Below, one piece after another: positions 17,417 to 25,532 of a stretch of DNA of 43,533 nucleotides; positions within the stretch are counted from its first letter, which is position 1; each line of letters begins with the position of its first letter. Made by a program: the position numbers and the translations under genes. Below the pieces are notes generated by a model, which had not been told where the DNA came from, searched no databases, and saw nothing but the letters and a program-made list of their open reading frames with translations. Where the stretch lies: the NCBI GenBank assembly GCA_001604275.1, contig LVBD01000028.1:1-43533 (forward strand), given 5' to 3'. This DNA is from Spirochaetales bacterium Spiro_02 (GTDB lineage Bacteria; Spirochaetota; Spirochaetia; Sphaerochaetales; Sphaerochaetaceae).

Positions 17417-20217
17417 TGGATCGAATACCTCCTGCGACAGACTTGCCGGTAGCGGCAGTCGGAACAGTGTTCCTTCGATGGTGTGGCGGCCAGTTCTCCA
17501 TGCCGCACCGCATGGACCATTTCCAAGATCCTTGATTCCAGAACGGAATCGATCCTGTCCGTCAACGATCCATCACCGTTCCATACGACGACATATCTGC
17601 ATGACTTGACAGAATAGTATGCGCCGATGGATACGCAGGATCCTATCTGCGTTCCGACAAGCCGGCGATAGACCGGCAACTGAGAAGAGAGCAACGTCCC
17701 CTCCTCCAGCTGCGACTGGAACTGTCTGGCGCTTTCGACGGTTCCTTTCTTGTAATCGACGACGGCGAACAAGGCCCCGGGGCGATTCGCAGCATCGCCG
17801 TCCGGGAGGGTTCCATCTTCGTCCGGCAACAGGAGGATGCGATCGATCCGTCCTTCCAGCCGGTACCCCGCATGTTCGTCGACTTCGACGAGCTGATATT
17901 CATAGTTCCAACTCAAGGAACCTGGAAACGTCTTGGCTTCCGCCTCAATGATCGCCGGAAGTTGCTTTCGCAGGGAGGCCTCGATCCAAGCGAGGGTCGA
18001 GGGGGCTGGGGCGTCGGGACGGTGCGCCATCCTGTCCAGCTCTTCCGAACAGATACGCTCCAGCACGTCTCGATATGTGTCCGTCAAAGCAGGATCAAAC
18101 GGAGCGTCCTGCGCGGAAATCGTCCGGAAGAATCGCTGGTATATCGCATGGATCAGTACACCGATCGCCCGATGGTCGACAGGTGGAACGACGAAATCCT
18201 GACTATCCGCCGAATAGAGGTATCTGCATGCCCATGCGAACGGACAGGTGGCGAAGAGATCCAAGCTCGTCGAAGACAACGGCAGCAACGCCTTTCCGCC
18301 CACCGTCACATACAGCGGTTTGAGCATCTGTGGATCCGGCAATACGCTACGGGCCATATCGTCACCCTTGCCGGAAGGAAGGAGCACTGAGCGGGAGGCG
18401 AGATCGAACCATTGCTTCTGACTGCCATGGGTGCAGACGGAAGCGGACGGTCGCAGTCCGGACCACAATGCCTGCTCATCGAGAAACAGATCGGGCGCCT
18501 GTGCCAAGCAAGCGTCGGGAGAACGAGTCAGACCGTGTTCCACGAACCACGAAGGGGGAAGCATGACGTTCCCGTATGTCTGCCGGCAACAGGAAAGGAA
18601 TACCCCTTCCTGCAGATCATCCTTCCCGCGGTACAAGGCGAGAAGCGCCTCCGTCATATCCTGTTCCTGTCGCAGAGCTTCGTCGCCGACCGTTTCGGGA
18701 ATGAACGGAACACGGCTATAGACGCTTCGCACCGCATCATGTGACATGTTCAGGATGAAATGGTATCGGGGGGCGATCCCCGCGGTCACCGGCCAATCGT
18801 ACACCGAAATTCCTTGCTGTTCCTGCTGGGGTACATAGTTCGCATGCTCGAGCATCCGCAGGAACATGCCGTATAGTCCAGGGTACTCGGCGAACCCGGC
18901 GGCATCCAGGGCATCGGCGAGCAGATCGATCCGCTTCATGCAGAACGAGTAGACATCGGCGTCGAGCCTCCCCCTCCCCGAGGCTTCTCCACCATCCGAG
19001 CCCGCATTGTCCGGCAGCGGTGGCTGCCATTGTCCATCGGCGAAGAACCGATCCTGGAACTTGTTGAGCTGCATCCGAAGCATCCTGACAGTCGAAGCGG
19101 TACAGATATCCCTGATATTCTCCTTGAACGAATCGTACCAGAGCGCAAGTTCGCGATCCGTCCGCGACAGCCGGTCGTGCCACTGATCGCGCCCCCCGTA
19201 CAGCGCCATATCCCCATGTCCGATACGGAGTTTGATAGCGGCTGCGATCAGTCTGCGGTGCAGAGAAATGTCACGCCACGGCAGGCAGGGATCGAGCAGC
19301 AACGCCTTCACCGCATCCAGGGAAACCCGTTCGTCGTACACCCGCTTCACGGAACGGAAGAACTTCCCTGCGGGATAACGCAACGGACTGAGCCCCTGTA
19401 TGATCCGTATCGGGACGTCACGGAGCCGGGCTTCCTCCATCAGCGGTTCCTGTAACGATGGCAGGTCGGCGCAGGTGATGGTGATGTCGTGGGTCGGCAC
19501 GCCTCGCTCCAGCAGCGACTCGATACGGCGGATCTGGGTTCTGAGTTCCTGAATCTGATTGTCGAACACTTCCAGACGGGGACCATCGTCCTGTATTCCG
19601 ATGGGATGCATGCTGATCCAATCGGGCTCTCCCAGACTGAGCAATAGTTCTTCGCACTGGGGGATTACATTGGAGAACATGATGCGATACGGTCCTTTCC
19701 GACCGACATCCGATGGGGCATGGTCGAGTGACGGACGTTCGAACGACGGATCGAACAGGTTCCGATCTTCCAGGAATCGCAGATACGATTCCCGCATCAA
19801 TGTCAGATCATGGACCATCGCCGCCGGAAGTTGTTCCAGCAGGGCGTCGTCTACGGCGGACAAGTGGGGAAGCAATGTCGCCAGCGAACGGGAAAAACGT
19901 TCGTCGGCTTCCGGGGCGTCGGCGGGAGCGAACCAGCGGAAACCGCCGGCGGCAGTACCGTCGCCGCGCACCTGAGCCATGAGATGGGCGACGAACAGCT
20001 GACGGACCAACGATGAGGCGGGTCGGGAATCGGTTCTCACAGGAAGAAAGAACTGACGGAATGTATCCCATGCAAGAACCCGATCCGACCGGATAGCCCC
20101 TTCGCAGGAACGCAACGCATAGTCCGAAGCCCAGAAACGAGCGACCGTTTCGTTGGGGAAAACGCAGGTATAGCCTTCGGACAGGTATTGGTGTATCGTA
20201 TTGCGTATGGTATCCAC
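17413..20217 (-). CDS. addB: AddB-like helicase/nuclease subunit
   Basis: This is the partner of AddA, about 934 residues from a GTG start at 20217. The C-terminal nuclease domain has FAVVDYKKGT, the PD-(D/E)XK-type core. Four cysteines typical of the AddB iron-sulfur staple are visible: CPFAWAC and, near the end, CSDCRYRQVC. Unlike B. subtilis AddB I see no Walker A motif; the N-terminus instead reads VFPNETVARFWASDYALR. The frame is open further upstream, but that extension is low-complexity and crosses the divergent protease gene and the promoter. The GTG lies six bases after TATACT, so the transcript may be leaderless. Annotation as AddB rests on the C-terminus, size and linkage to addA. 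Confidence 0.85.
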   Translation of the reverse strand: MDTIRNTIHQYLSEGYTCVFPNETVARFWASDYALRSCEGAIRSDRVLAWDTFRQFFLPVRTDSRPASSLVRQLFVAHLMAQVRGDGTAAGGFRWFAPADAPEADERFSRSLATLLPHLSAVDDALLEQLPAAMVHDLTLMRESYLRFLEDRNLFDPSFERPSLDHAPSDVGRKGPYRIMFSNVIPQCEELLLSLGEPDWISMHPIGIQDDGPRLEVFDNQIQELRTQIRRIESLLERGVPTHDITITCADLPSLQEPLMEEARLRDVPIRIIQGLSPLRYPAGKFFRSVKRVYDERVSLDAVKALLLDPCLPWRDISLHRRLIAAAIKLRIGHGDMALYGGRDQWHDRLSRTDRELALWYDSFKENIRDICTASTVRMLRMQLNKFQDRFFADGQWQPPLPDNAGSDGGEASGRGRLDADVYSFCMKRIDLLADALDAAGFAEYPGLYGMFLRMLEHANYVPQQEQQGISVYDWPVTAGIAPRYHFILNMSHDAVRSVYSRVPFIPETVGDEALRQEQDMTEALLALYRGKDDLQEGVFLSCCRQTYGNVMLPPSWFVEHGLTRSPDACLAQAPDLFLDEQALWSGLRPSASVCTHGSQKQWFDLASRSVLLPSGKGDDMARSVLPDPQMLKPLYVTVGGKALLPLSSTSLDLFATCPFAWACRYLYSADSQDFVVPPVDHRAIGVLIHAIYQRFFRTISAQDAPFDPALTDTYRDVLERICSEELDRMAHRPDAPAPSTLAWIEASLRKQLPAIIEAEAKTFPGSLSWNYEYQLVEVDEHAGYRLEGRIDRILLLPDEDGTLPDGDAANRPGALFAVVDYKKGTVESARQFQSQLEEGTLLSSQLPVYRRLVGTQIGSCVSIGAYYSVKSCRYVVVWNGDGSLTDRIDSVLESRILEMVHAVRHGELAATPSKEHCSDCRYRQVCRRRYSIQ

Positions 20218-20233
20218 AGGAACAGTATACCAT
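20207..20233 (-). promoter_or_regulatory. addB promoter with inverted repeat around the start codon
   Basis: On the minus strand the extended -10 TGGTATACT places TATACT at 20229-20224, six bases before the GTG start; no good -35 is seen. The repeat ATGGTAT (20207-20213) and ATACCAT (20227-20233), 13 bases apart, brackets the predicted transcription start and could be an operator. Confidence 0.5.
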
Positions 20234-20278
20234 GGAGACGCTCTCTTTTGGGAGTCGATGCACAGCCGAGGGTGGAAA

Positions 20279-21157
20279 ATGGATGATGGAATCGCAGAAA
20301 ACCACAACGATGGACGCATACCTATCGGCAAAGGGCTGGCGGTCGCCCTCTCGGCGCTCCTTTTCTGGCTTGCCGCAGGCGGTTCCCTCGCAGCCTGGCT
20401 TGCCGGATTCTCCGGTACCGAAGGTCCGCCCTTGCTCTCGTTCGCTCTTTCAGAGGCGACGGTCTTCGTCCCGTTCCTCTGCATGGCCCTCGGCCTGTGG
20501 TTGTCCCTTCGCTACATAGCGTTCGTTCCATTGAGGCGATTTTTCACGGACGCACCTTCGTTCCGGTTCGGACGGACACTGAAAGCGACCGCCGTCACAT
20601 TGCTCTGCTACGGCGCATATGAAGCTATCGGCTACCTGCGCACCCCGGAGGCATATCGGATCTCCGACCAGATCTTCTGGGGGCTACGCATATTCGCCTG
20701 CTTCGCGTCGCTGATTCTGATACCGATCCAAGCCGGTTGCGAAGAGGCGTTGTTTCGCTGTCTGCCGGCCCGCGTCGCATACGGCAGGCTTCCGAAGACG
20801 ATGTCCGGACGACTTGGCCTGAGCGCCGTTTCATCGATTCTGTTCGTCCTCCCCCATCTTGGGAATCCCGAGGTTTTTGCATCGGGCACACCATGGGCGG
20901 TCATCGCCTATTATGCGATCTTCGGATTCATGAGCATGGAGCTTTCCGTATCGACAGGAGGGTTCGAGACGGTACTAGGAATCCATACGGCGAACAATCT
21001 CTTCGTCGCTGTGGTCTGCGGATACCCGCAGTCGCCGCTTCCCGGTTTTCCGTTGCTGATCAAAACGTATGCGATCGAGGGATGGTCGAGCAGCGTCCAG
21101 CTTGCCGCTACATTCATGATCGTCAGGCTCGTGATGCGGAAACCTTCCTCCGAATAG
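20279..21157 (+). CDS. CPBP-family intramembrane glutamic endopeptidase
   Basis: This is a multi-pass membrane protein of about 292 residues in the CPBP (CAAX/Abi) family. The family's catalytic motifs are all there: CEEALFR (EExxxR, motif 1), FVLPH (FxxxH, motif 2) and HTANN (HxxxN, motif 3). About eight hydrophobic segments can be counted. Bacterial members include bacteriocin-immunity and signalling proteases; the substrate here is unknown. ATG at 20279 is preceded by GAGG at 20268-20271; the frame is open to about 20201 but that would overlap the addB start region. The gene is divergent from addB with 61 bases between starts, and 77 bases before the DRGH nuclease gene. Confidence 0.88.
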   Translation: MDDGIAENHNDGRIPIGKGLAVALSALLFWLAAGGSLAAWLAGFSGTEGPPLLSFALSEATVFVPFLCMALGLWLSLRYIAFVPLRRFFTDAPSFRFGRTLKATAVTLLCYGAYEAIGYLRTPEAYRISDQIFWGLRIFACFASLILIPIQAGCEEALFRCLPARVAYGRLPKTMSGRLGLSAVSSILFVLPHLGNPEVFASGTPWAVIAYYAIFGFMSMELSVSTGGFETVLGIHTANNLFVAVVCGYPQSPLPGFPLLIKTYAIEGWSSSVQLAATFMIVRLVMRKPSSE

Positions 21158-21161
21158 GTTG

Positions 21162-21190
21162 TTTTCATCGAATGGGGAGTACGGTATACT
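21162..21190 (+). promoter_or_regulatory. promoter of the anchored nuclease gene
   Basis: TTTTCA (21162-21167) and TATACT (21185-21190) with a 17-base spacer. The start codon follows 44 bases later. Confidence 0.6.
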
Positions 21191-21198
21191 ACACGCTG

Positions 21199-21211
21199 AG
21201 TCGATTCGACT
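21199..21211 (+). promoter_or_regulatory. 13-bp palindrome at the predicted transcript start
   Basis: AGTCGA (21199-21204) and TCGACT (21206-21211) form a perfect palindrome around one central base, just downstream of the -10 box at 21185-21190. Position and symmetry suggest an operator; no cognate regulator can be named. Confidence 0.35.
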
Positions 21212-21234
21212 GACAAACCGATGAGGAGTACTGC

Positions 21235-22290
21235 ATGGATAACGAAAAGCCGAAAACCACGAAGAAACGCAAAACGCGGATGGAAAGGAACATCAAGAAA
21301 GCGAAGAAACGCGGCAAACGGCTGCTGATTCTCCTGGCGGTACTGTTGGTCATCTTCGTCGTGACCATGCTGCTCACTCCGTCGGAAGAGACGTATTACG
21401 CTGCGGCAGGTACATCGGAAAGCATCCCGAATCTGGAGCTTCCCGCATCGAGACCCGGAGATCAGATCATCCGGCACGAGGGATACACCCTTTGCTACAA
21501 CGAAGAGCATGAACAGCCGGACTGGGTCGCATATGAACTGACTCGGGAGGAAGTATACGGGTCGGAAGAGAGAAAGGATAACTTCCGTCCCGATCCGCAG
21601 GTCGCCACGGGATCCGCCACATTGGACGACTACCGGGGATCCGGCTACGACCGGGGACATCTCATTCCTGCCGCCGATTTGAAGTGGTCCGCCGAAGCGA
21701 TGAGCGATTCCTTCTATCTGAGCAACATGAGCCCCCAGGATCCGCAATTCAACAGGGGGATCTGGGGAACGCTCGAAGGTGTCGTACGGAATTTCGCCGC
21801 TACGGAGGAAAGCGTCTATGTAGTCACCGGCCCGGTGCTTACCGATGGACCATACAAGACGATCGGAAAAAACAAGGTTTCGGTACCGAAACGGTACTAT
21901 AAAGTCGTCCTCGACTATCGCGAACCGGAAATCAAAGCCATCGGGTTCTTGCTCCCCAACGAGGGCTCGAAGAAAAGCGTACAGAGTTTCGCAGTGAGCG
22001 TCGCCGATGTGGAGGCTGCTACTGGCCTTGACTTCTTCCCCTTGCTGCCCGACGATATCGAAGCCCGGCTGGAACGTTCGTTCGATACGTCGGCATGGGA
22101 TTTCTCCGAGTTCCGTGCATCCGCTGAAGAACGGGCGAACATCGAGTCCGCACAAAAACCGAAAGCATCGGGAACCATCGGAACGCTGCATCGTCTGTCG
22201 GGGAGTTTCCTCGTGAAGATCAAGAAAGAGCTCATCGGCATCATAGAGATATTCATTCCGAAATCGGTCACGCAAGCCATCGGTCTGTAG
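21235..22290 (+). CDS. membrane-anchored DNA/RNA non-specific endonuclease (DRGH family)
   Basis: This 351-residue protein belongs to the beta-beta-alpha-metal nuclease family (Serratia nuclease/NUC1 type). The catalytic motif DRGHLIPAAD is at about residues 139-148, with the metal-ligand Asn likely in the following SNMSPQDPQFNRGIW segment. A strongly basic cytoplasmic N-terminus (about 35 residues of Lys/Arg) precedes one transmembrane helix (LLILLAVLLVIFVVTMLL), so the nuclease domain should face outside and remain tethered. The ribosome site AGGAG ends six bases before the ATG. Likely roles are nucleic-acid scavenging at the surface or in the periplasm. The 60-residue tail after the catalytic domain is not typical of the family. 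Confidence 0.9.
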   Translation: MDNEKPKTTKKRKTRMERNIKKAKKRGKRLLILLAVLLVIFVVTMLLTPSEETYYAAAGTSESIPNLELPASRPGDQIIRHEGYTLCYNEEHEQPDWVAYELTREEVYGSEERKDNFRPDPQVATGSATLDDYRGSGYDRGHLIPAADLKWSAEAMSDSFYLSNMSPQDPQFNRGIWGTLEGVVRNFAATEESVYVVTGPVLTDGPYKTIGKNKVSVPKRYYKVVLDYREPEIKAIGFLLPNEGSKKSVQSFAVSVADVEAATGLDFFPLLPDDIEARLERSFDTSAWDFSEFRASAEERANIESAQKPKASGTIGTLHRLSGSFLVKIKKELIGIIEIFIPKSVTQAIGL

Positions 22291-22294
22291 CGAA

Positions 22295-23251
22295 TCATCT
22301 GCCGACCGCGGCAAGGTATGCCCTGCGGAGTTTTTCCGCCTGTTCCCAGGGGACGAGCCTTCTGTCGGGACCGGAGCCTTTCGCTCCCGGTCCGCGGCTG
22401 CCATGTTCAAAGAACCGGGACTCCTGCGGATACCAGGTACGTTCCACCCCATCCTTCGTACGGCTGTGCATCGACGTCCAGCCCTCAGCTTTGATATGGT
22501 CCTCCATCTCGCAGGAGAGGAACACGGCGGCGCAACTGACATCGACCGCGCCTCCCGGATGCCATGGCCGTCCCAGCCACACCGAATGCGACGGCATGGC
22601 GACAGTCTCCTTCTCCAGACGGCAGGCAAGGAAACAGAATCCCAGATCGGCACGTTCTTTCGTCGAAGGCGCGCAAACGTAGCCCTCTCCCCCCGGATAG
22701 AAGCGCGACACGATCGTACAGGAATCGAACAACGCGATCCCGGCACCGAAAATGAAATCGATGTTCCCCATGATCCGGCAGTCGGAAAAGCAATGCGATC
22801 CTACATCGCAGAACAGCGTATCCTGCCATCCGATGAACGTGCATGATTCGCAGACCGTATCGTCGGCTCCTTCGATGGTCCGGAAAGCGACGGCCTGCGT
22901 ACCATGCTGACGTCCGGGATCCCCGGACATTTCATCACGGGCCTTGATGTAGTCGAAACCGTTGGTGAATGTCATTCCTCTCGCCCGGAACGACGGTGCT
23001 GCGACAGTCAGCGTGGCGCTGTCCCCGGTCCCCAAAGGGGAGCCTCCGCGGACCAATCCGTTGTGGTCGTCGAAAACGATGACGCTCGTTCCGGGGCGTT
23101 CCGCCTTGAATGTGACATCGGCTCGGTCCACACGGACCTTCTCCCGCCAGATGCCTGGCGCGAACAGAATATGCAATCGTCCGTCGACAGGGGCCGAAGC
23201 CAACGCCTGTGCGAGGGACTGTCCGTTCTTGAGGTGTATCCAATGTTCCAT
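22295..23251 (-). CDS. pectinesterase-family protein (CE8), without signal peptide
   Basis: This 318-residue right-handed beta-helix protein matches carbohydrate esterase family 8. Diagnostic motifs are visible in order: TQAVAF (GxxxQAVA region), GWQDTLF (catalytic Asp and oxyanion Gln), GNIDFIFGAG (second catalytic Asp) and WLGRPWHPGG (substrate-binding Arg and Trp). CE8 enzymes demethylate pectin. There is no signal peptide or membrane segment, so this one should act in the cytoplasm, perhaps on imported methylated oligogalacturonides. GGAGA precedes the ATG. It lies 28 bases downstream of the DeoR-type regulator in the same direction, forming a two-gene unit. Confidence 0.9.
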   Translation of the reverse strand: MEHWIHLKNGQSLAQALASAPVDGRLHILFAPGIWREKVRVDRADVTFKAERPGTSVIVFDDHNGLVRGGSPLGTGDSATLTVAAPSFRARGMTFTNGFDYIKARDEMSGDPGRQHGTQAVAFRTIEGADDTVCESCTFIGWQDTLFCDVGSHCFSDCRIMGNIDFIFGAGIALFDSCTIVSRFYPGGEGYVCAPSTKERADLGFCFLACRLEKETVAMPSHSVWLGRPWHPGGAVDVSCAAVFLSCEMEDHIKAEGWTSMHSRTKDGVERTWYPQESRFFEHGSRGPGAKGSGPDRRLVPWEQAEKLRRAYLAAVGR

Positions 23252-23279
23252 AGTGATTCTCCAGACAGCAAGTCGGCCG

Positions 23280-24047
23280 TTATTGGGGAAGTTCTTCCGT
23301 CAAGACCTGGACGCCCATCTGTTCGAACGAGGACCTGATATCGTCGGCGATCGCATCGGTGATCAAGATATCGATGGAACTCCAGTCGCAGATCCGCGCA
23401 AGGGAATCCTTCCCGAATTTCGTGGAATCGATCATGAGGCAGACCTTGCTGGCACTGTCGATCATCGCCCGCTTCGTATCCGCTTCTATCAGGTTCGTAC
23501 AAGAAACCCCGCCGGACAGGGTGAACCCTGAAGCCCCGAGGAACAGCAGGTCGGCATGTATCTGCTTGAAGCATTCACGCGTGTAGTTTCCGATGGCCGA
23601 CATGGACTGGCGGCGGAGCGTCCCTCCGGCGATCAGCAGCTCGATGGTGTCCACACTCATCAGTTCCTGGATCACCAGCAGTGAGTTCGTGGCGACGGTG
23701 AGCGGCAAAGCGGAGATATATCGGGCAAGATGAACCGTGGTGCTGCCGCTGTCGATGATGATGTTCTGTCCGGGACGGACCAGACCAGAAGCGATCTTGG
23801 CAATCTGCCGCTTCTGCTCGGTACATTCGTAGATCGTGTTGGAGATCAGCCGGACAAGATCCTGGCGTTCGGCGAGAATCGCCCCTCCATGGGTTCTGAC
23901 CAGCAATCCTTTCTGCTCCAAATCGTCGAGATCGGTCCGCACCGTCACTTTCGAAACGTTCAGAATTTTCGTCAGCTCACCGACCTGGACACTTTCCTGG
24001 GCCTTGAGCATTTCAAGAATCGTTCGCTTGCGTTCTGTCGAATTCAT
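23280..24047 (-). CDS. DeoR/GlpR-type transcriptional regulator
   Basis: This regulator has about 255 residues. The N-terminal HTH_DeoR domain is clear (RKRTILEMLKAQESVQVGE, then VSKVTVRTDLDDLEQKGLLVRTHGGA), followed by the ISOCOT-fold sugar-phosphate sensor domain (ANNSL-like ATNSLLVIQEL, GGTLRRQSMSAIG, LGASGF). Family members usually repress sugar catabolism genes and respond to phosphorylated sugars. Start 24047 is chosen because AGGGGG lies directly upstream; the open frame extends 22 codons further without a ribosome site. It is probably autoregulated and controls the pectinesterase gene that follows. Confidence 0.9.
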   Translation of the reverse strand: MNSTERKRTILEMLKAQESVQVGELTKILNVSKVTVRTDLDDLEQKGLLVRTHGGAILAERQDLVRLISNTIYECTEQKRQIAKIASGLVRPGQNIIIDSGSTTVHLARYISALPLTVATNSLLVIQELMSVDTIELLIAGGTLRRQSMSAIGNYTRECFKQIHADLLFLGASGFTLSGGVSCTNLIEADTKRAMIDSASKVCLMIDSTKFGKDSLARICDWSSIDILITDAIADDIRSSFEQMGVQVLTEELPQ

Positions 24048-24124
24048 GCATCCCCCTGTTTCGTTTCCGATGCCCTGCGATGCATGGCCGGCGCCGATGC
24101 ATCTGCGAAGCATGTCGTTTCTTC

Positions 24125-24161
24125 TGATATGGTATCATAAAAGAAAGGAAACGCAAACAAA
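24125..24161 (-). promoter_or_regulatory. candidate promoter/operator of the DeoR-pectinesterase operon
   Basis: On the minus strand TATGAT (24139-24134) is preceded by TTTGTT (24161-24156, spacer 16). The -10 overlaps the inverted repeat TGATA (24125-24129) / TATCA (24133-24137), which would suit autorepression by the DeoR product. Confidence 0.4.
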
Positions 24162-24279
24162 GAAAAGACCTGATCGGCGATTCACGAAACGGAATCCGAT
24201 CCGAAATCTCAGGAACCACCGATAGATGCCGAATAGCGAACGTCGATTGCGTCATGCGTACGGATCGGACGATCCGGAG

Positions 24280-24843
24280 CTAGAGCACTTGATAGAGGAC
24301 GACTCCCGCCAGCCCTGCGCCAGACATGACGAGGATCGGATTCAGCTTCCAGATTCGCAACACTACCAACGCAACGACGAAGATCCCCGCCGCGATGAAA
24401 TCGACATCGGAAAGCGCTGTCGGAAATGCATCGCCGCCCCATAGGGCGAGGAACAGGATCGTCAGCCCTGCGGAAGCGATCATTGCGACGACGGCGGGAC
24501 GGAGCCCTTTCAACACCCCTTGGATCATCTTCAACTCACGATACCGGTAATAGACGTATGCCAAAGCCAGGACGATGATGCAGGACGGGAGAATGCACCC
24601 GAACGTAGCGACGATCGCACCCGCAAGCCCCGCGACCTGCGTACCAACGAATGTAGCGGAATTGATCGCGATAGGGCCAGGGGTCATTTCCGCGATGGTG
24701 ATGATATCGGCGAACTGCCCCATGGTCAGCCACTGGTGGAGATCCACCACTTGATGCTGTATCAACGGCATCGCCGCATAGCCGCCCCCGATGCTGAACA
24801 GACCGATCTGGATGAAACTCCAGAGCAACTGCAGATAGATCAT
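24280..24843 (-). CDS. chromate transporter family protein, short form (second of pair)
   Basis: This 187-residue membrane protein is a single CHR domain. The signature FSIGGGYAAMPLI is near the N-terminus and the second motif TPGPIAINSATFVG follows in the usual place. Two-domain ChrA proteins export chromate; short forms normally occur as adjacent pairs that work together, as here. The start overlaps the stop of the preceding CHR gene (ATGA), so translation is coupled. In a strict anaerobe the native anion may not be chromate. Confidence 0.9.
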   Translation of the reverse strand: MIYLQLLWSFIQIGLFSIGGGYAAMPLIQHQVVDLHQWLTMGQFADIITIAEMTPGPIAINSATFVGTQVAGLAGAIVATFGCILPSCIIVLALAYVYYRYRELKMIQGVLKGLRPAVVAMIASAGLTILFLALWGGDAFPTALSDVDFIAAGIFVVALVVLRIWKLNPILVMSGAGLAGVVLYQVL

Positions 24844-25415
24844 ATGGGCCTCGCTTCGTTCTTCTTTTCGCTGACGATCGTATCGATCGCGCCGACTACG
24901 GCGCAGGCAAGAAGAATCAACATGATATTGACCTTGAAGAAATACACTGCGACGAACGACACGACCAGCATGACGATCGGCAGAACGCGTTTCATGACAA
25001 CGATCGACTTTCCCATCGTGATCACGACATCGCAGATGACCGCGGCGACACCGGCGCGCATGCCGGTCATGACCAGATTGACGATTCGATTGCTACGGAA
25101 CGCATCATAGAAATACGAAACGATCGTCAGGATGATCATCGGAGGAAGAATCGTGCCGAGTATCGTGACCAGCGCACCGGGGATCCCCGCCACATTATAG
25201 CCGACGAGAATCGATGCGTTCACCGCGATCGCCCCGGGAGAGGACTGAGCGATCGCCGTCAAATCCATCATCTCGTCCTCCTCGATCCACTTGAGTTCCT
25301 CAACGAATTTCTTTCTCATCAACGGGATGATGACGAATCCCCCGCCGAACGTGAATGCACTGAGTTGAAATGTCGACCAGAAGAGCGTCCAGAATTTTCT
25401 TGCTTTTTCGTTCAT
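24840..25415 (-). CDS. chromate transporter family protein, short form (first of pair)
   Basis: This 191-residue single-domain CHR membrane protein has FTFGGGFVIIPLM near the N-terminus and the SSPGAIAVNASILVG motif, with about five or six hydrophobic segments. It is the first gene of the pair and differs enough from the second that the two probably have opposite membrane topology, as known for other short CHR pairs. It is transcribed divergently from a LysR-type regulator, 117 bases away, which likely controls it. The C-terminus (SEKKNEARPI) is charged. Confidence 0.9.
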   Translation of the reverse strand: MNEKARKFWTLFWSTFQLSAFTFGGGFVIIPLMRKKFVEELKWIEEDEMMDLTAIAQSSPGAIAVNASILVGYNVAGIPGALVTILGTILPPMIILTIVSYFYDAFRSNRIVNLVMTGMRAGVAAVICDVVITMGKSIVVMKRVLPIVMLVVSFVAVYFFKVNIMLILLACAVVGAIDTIVSEKKNEARPI

Positions 25416-25451
25416 GCCTCAACAACCTCGCACCAACTGTACTGTTTTTCA

Positions 25452-25475
25452 AATAATATGTAAAATACTATTATT
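25452..25475. promoter_or_regulatory. LysR-box-like palindrome between the CHR pair and lysR-type gene
   Basis: AATAATA (25452-25458) and TATTATT (25469-25475), arms of 7 bp around a 10-base spacer, lie in the A/T-rich divergent gap. Size and position suit a LysR-family site. The left arm coincides with a possible minus-strand -10 (TATTAT) of the CHR pair; TATGAT at 25483-25488 could serve the regulator gene. Confidence 0.55.
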
Positions 25476-25532
25476 ATATGAGTATGATAACTAAAACAAT
25501 ATATTAAAACCAAGACCGAGGCAGGGAACGGA

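Noticed and set aside
20218-20484. 89-codon N-terminal extension of AddB
   Set aside because: Low-complexity, overlaps the divergent protease gene and lies upstream of the predicted promoter.
20911-22746. 611-codon minus-strand open frame across the protease, nuclease and pectinesterase region
   Set aside because: It is antisense to two well-supported genes and overlaps a third in another frame; the product is Arg/Ser-rich with no recognisable domain.
24261-24276. CGGATCG/CGATCCG palindrome near the end of the CHR pair as a terminator
   Set aside because: The two-base centre is too small for a stable RNA loop and no T-run follows; meaning unclear.
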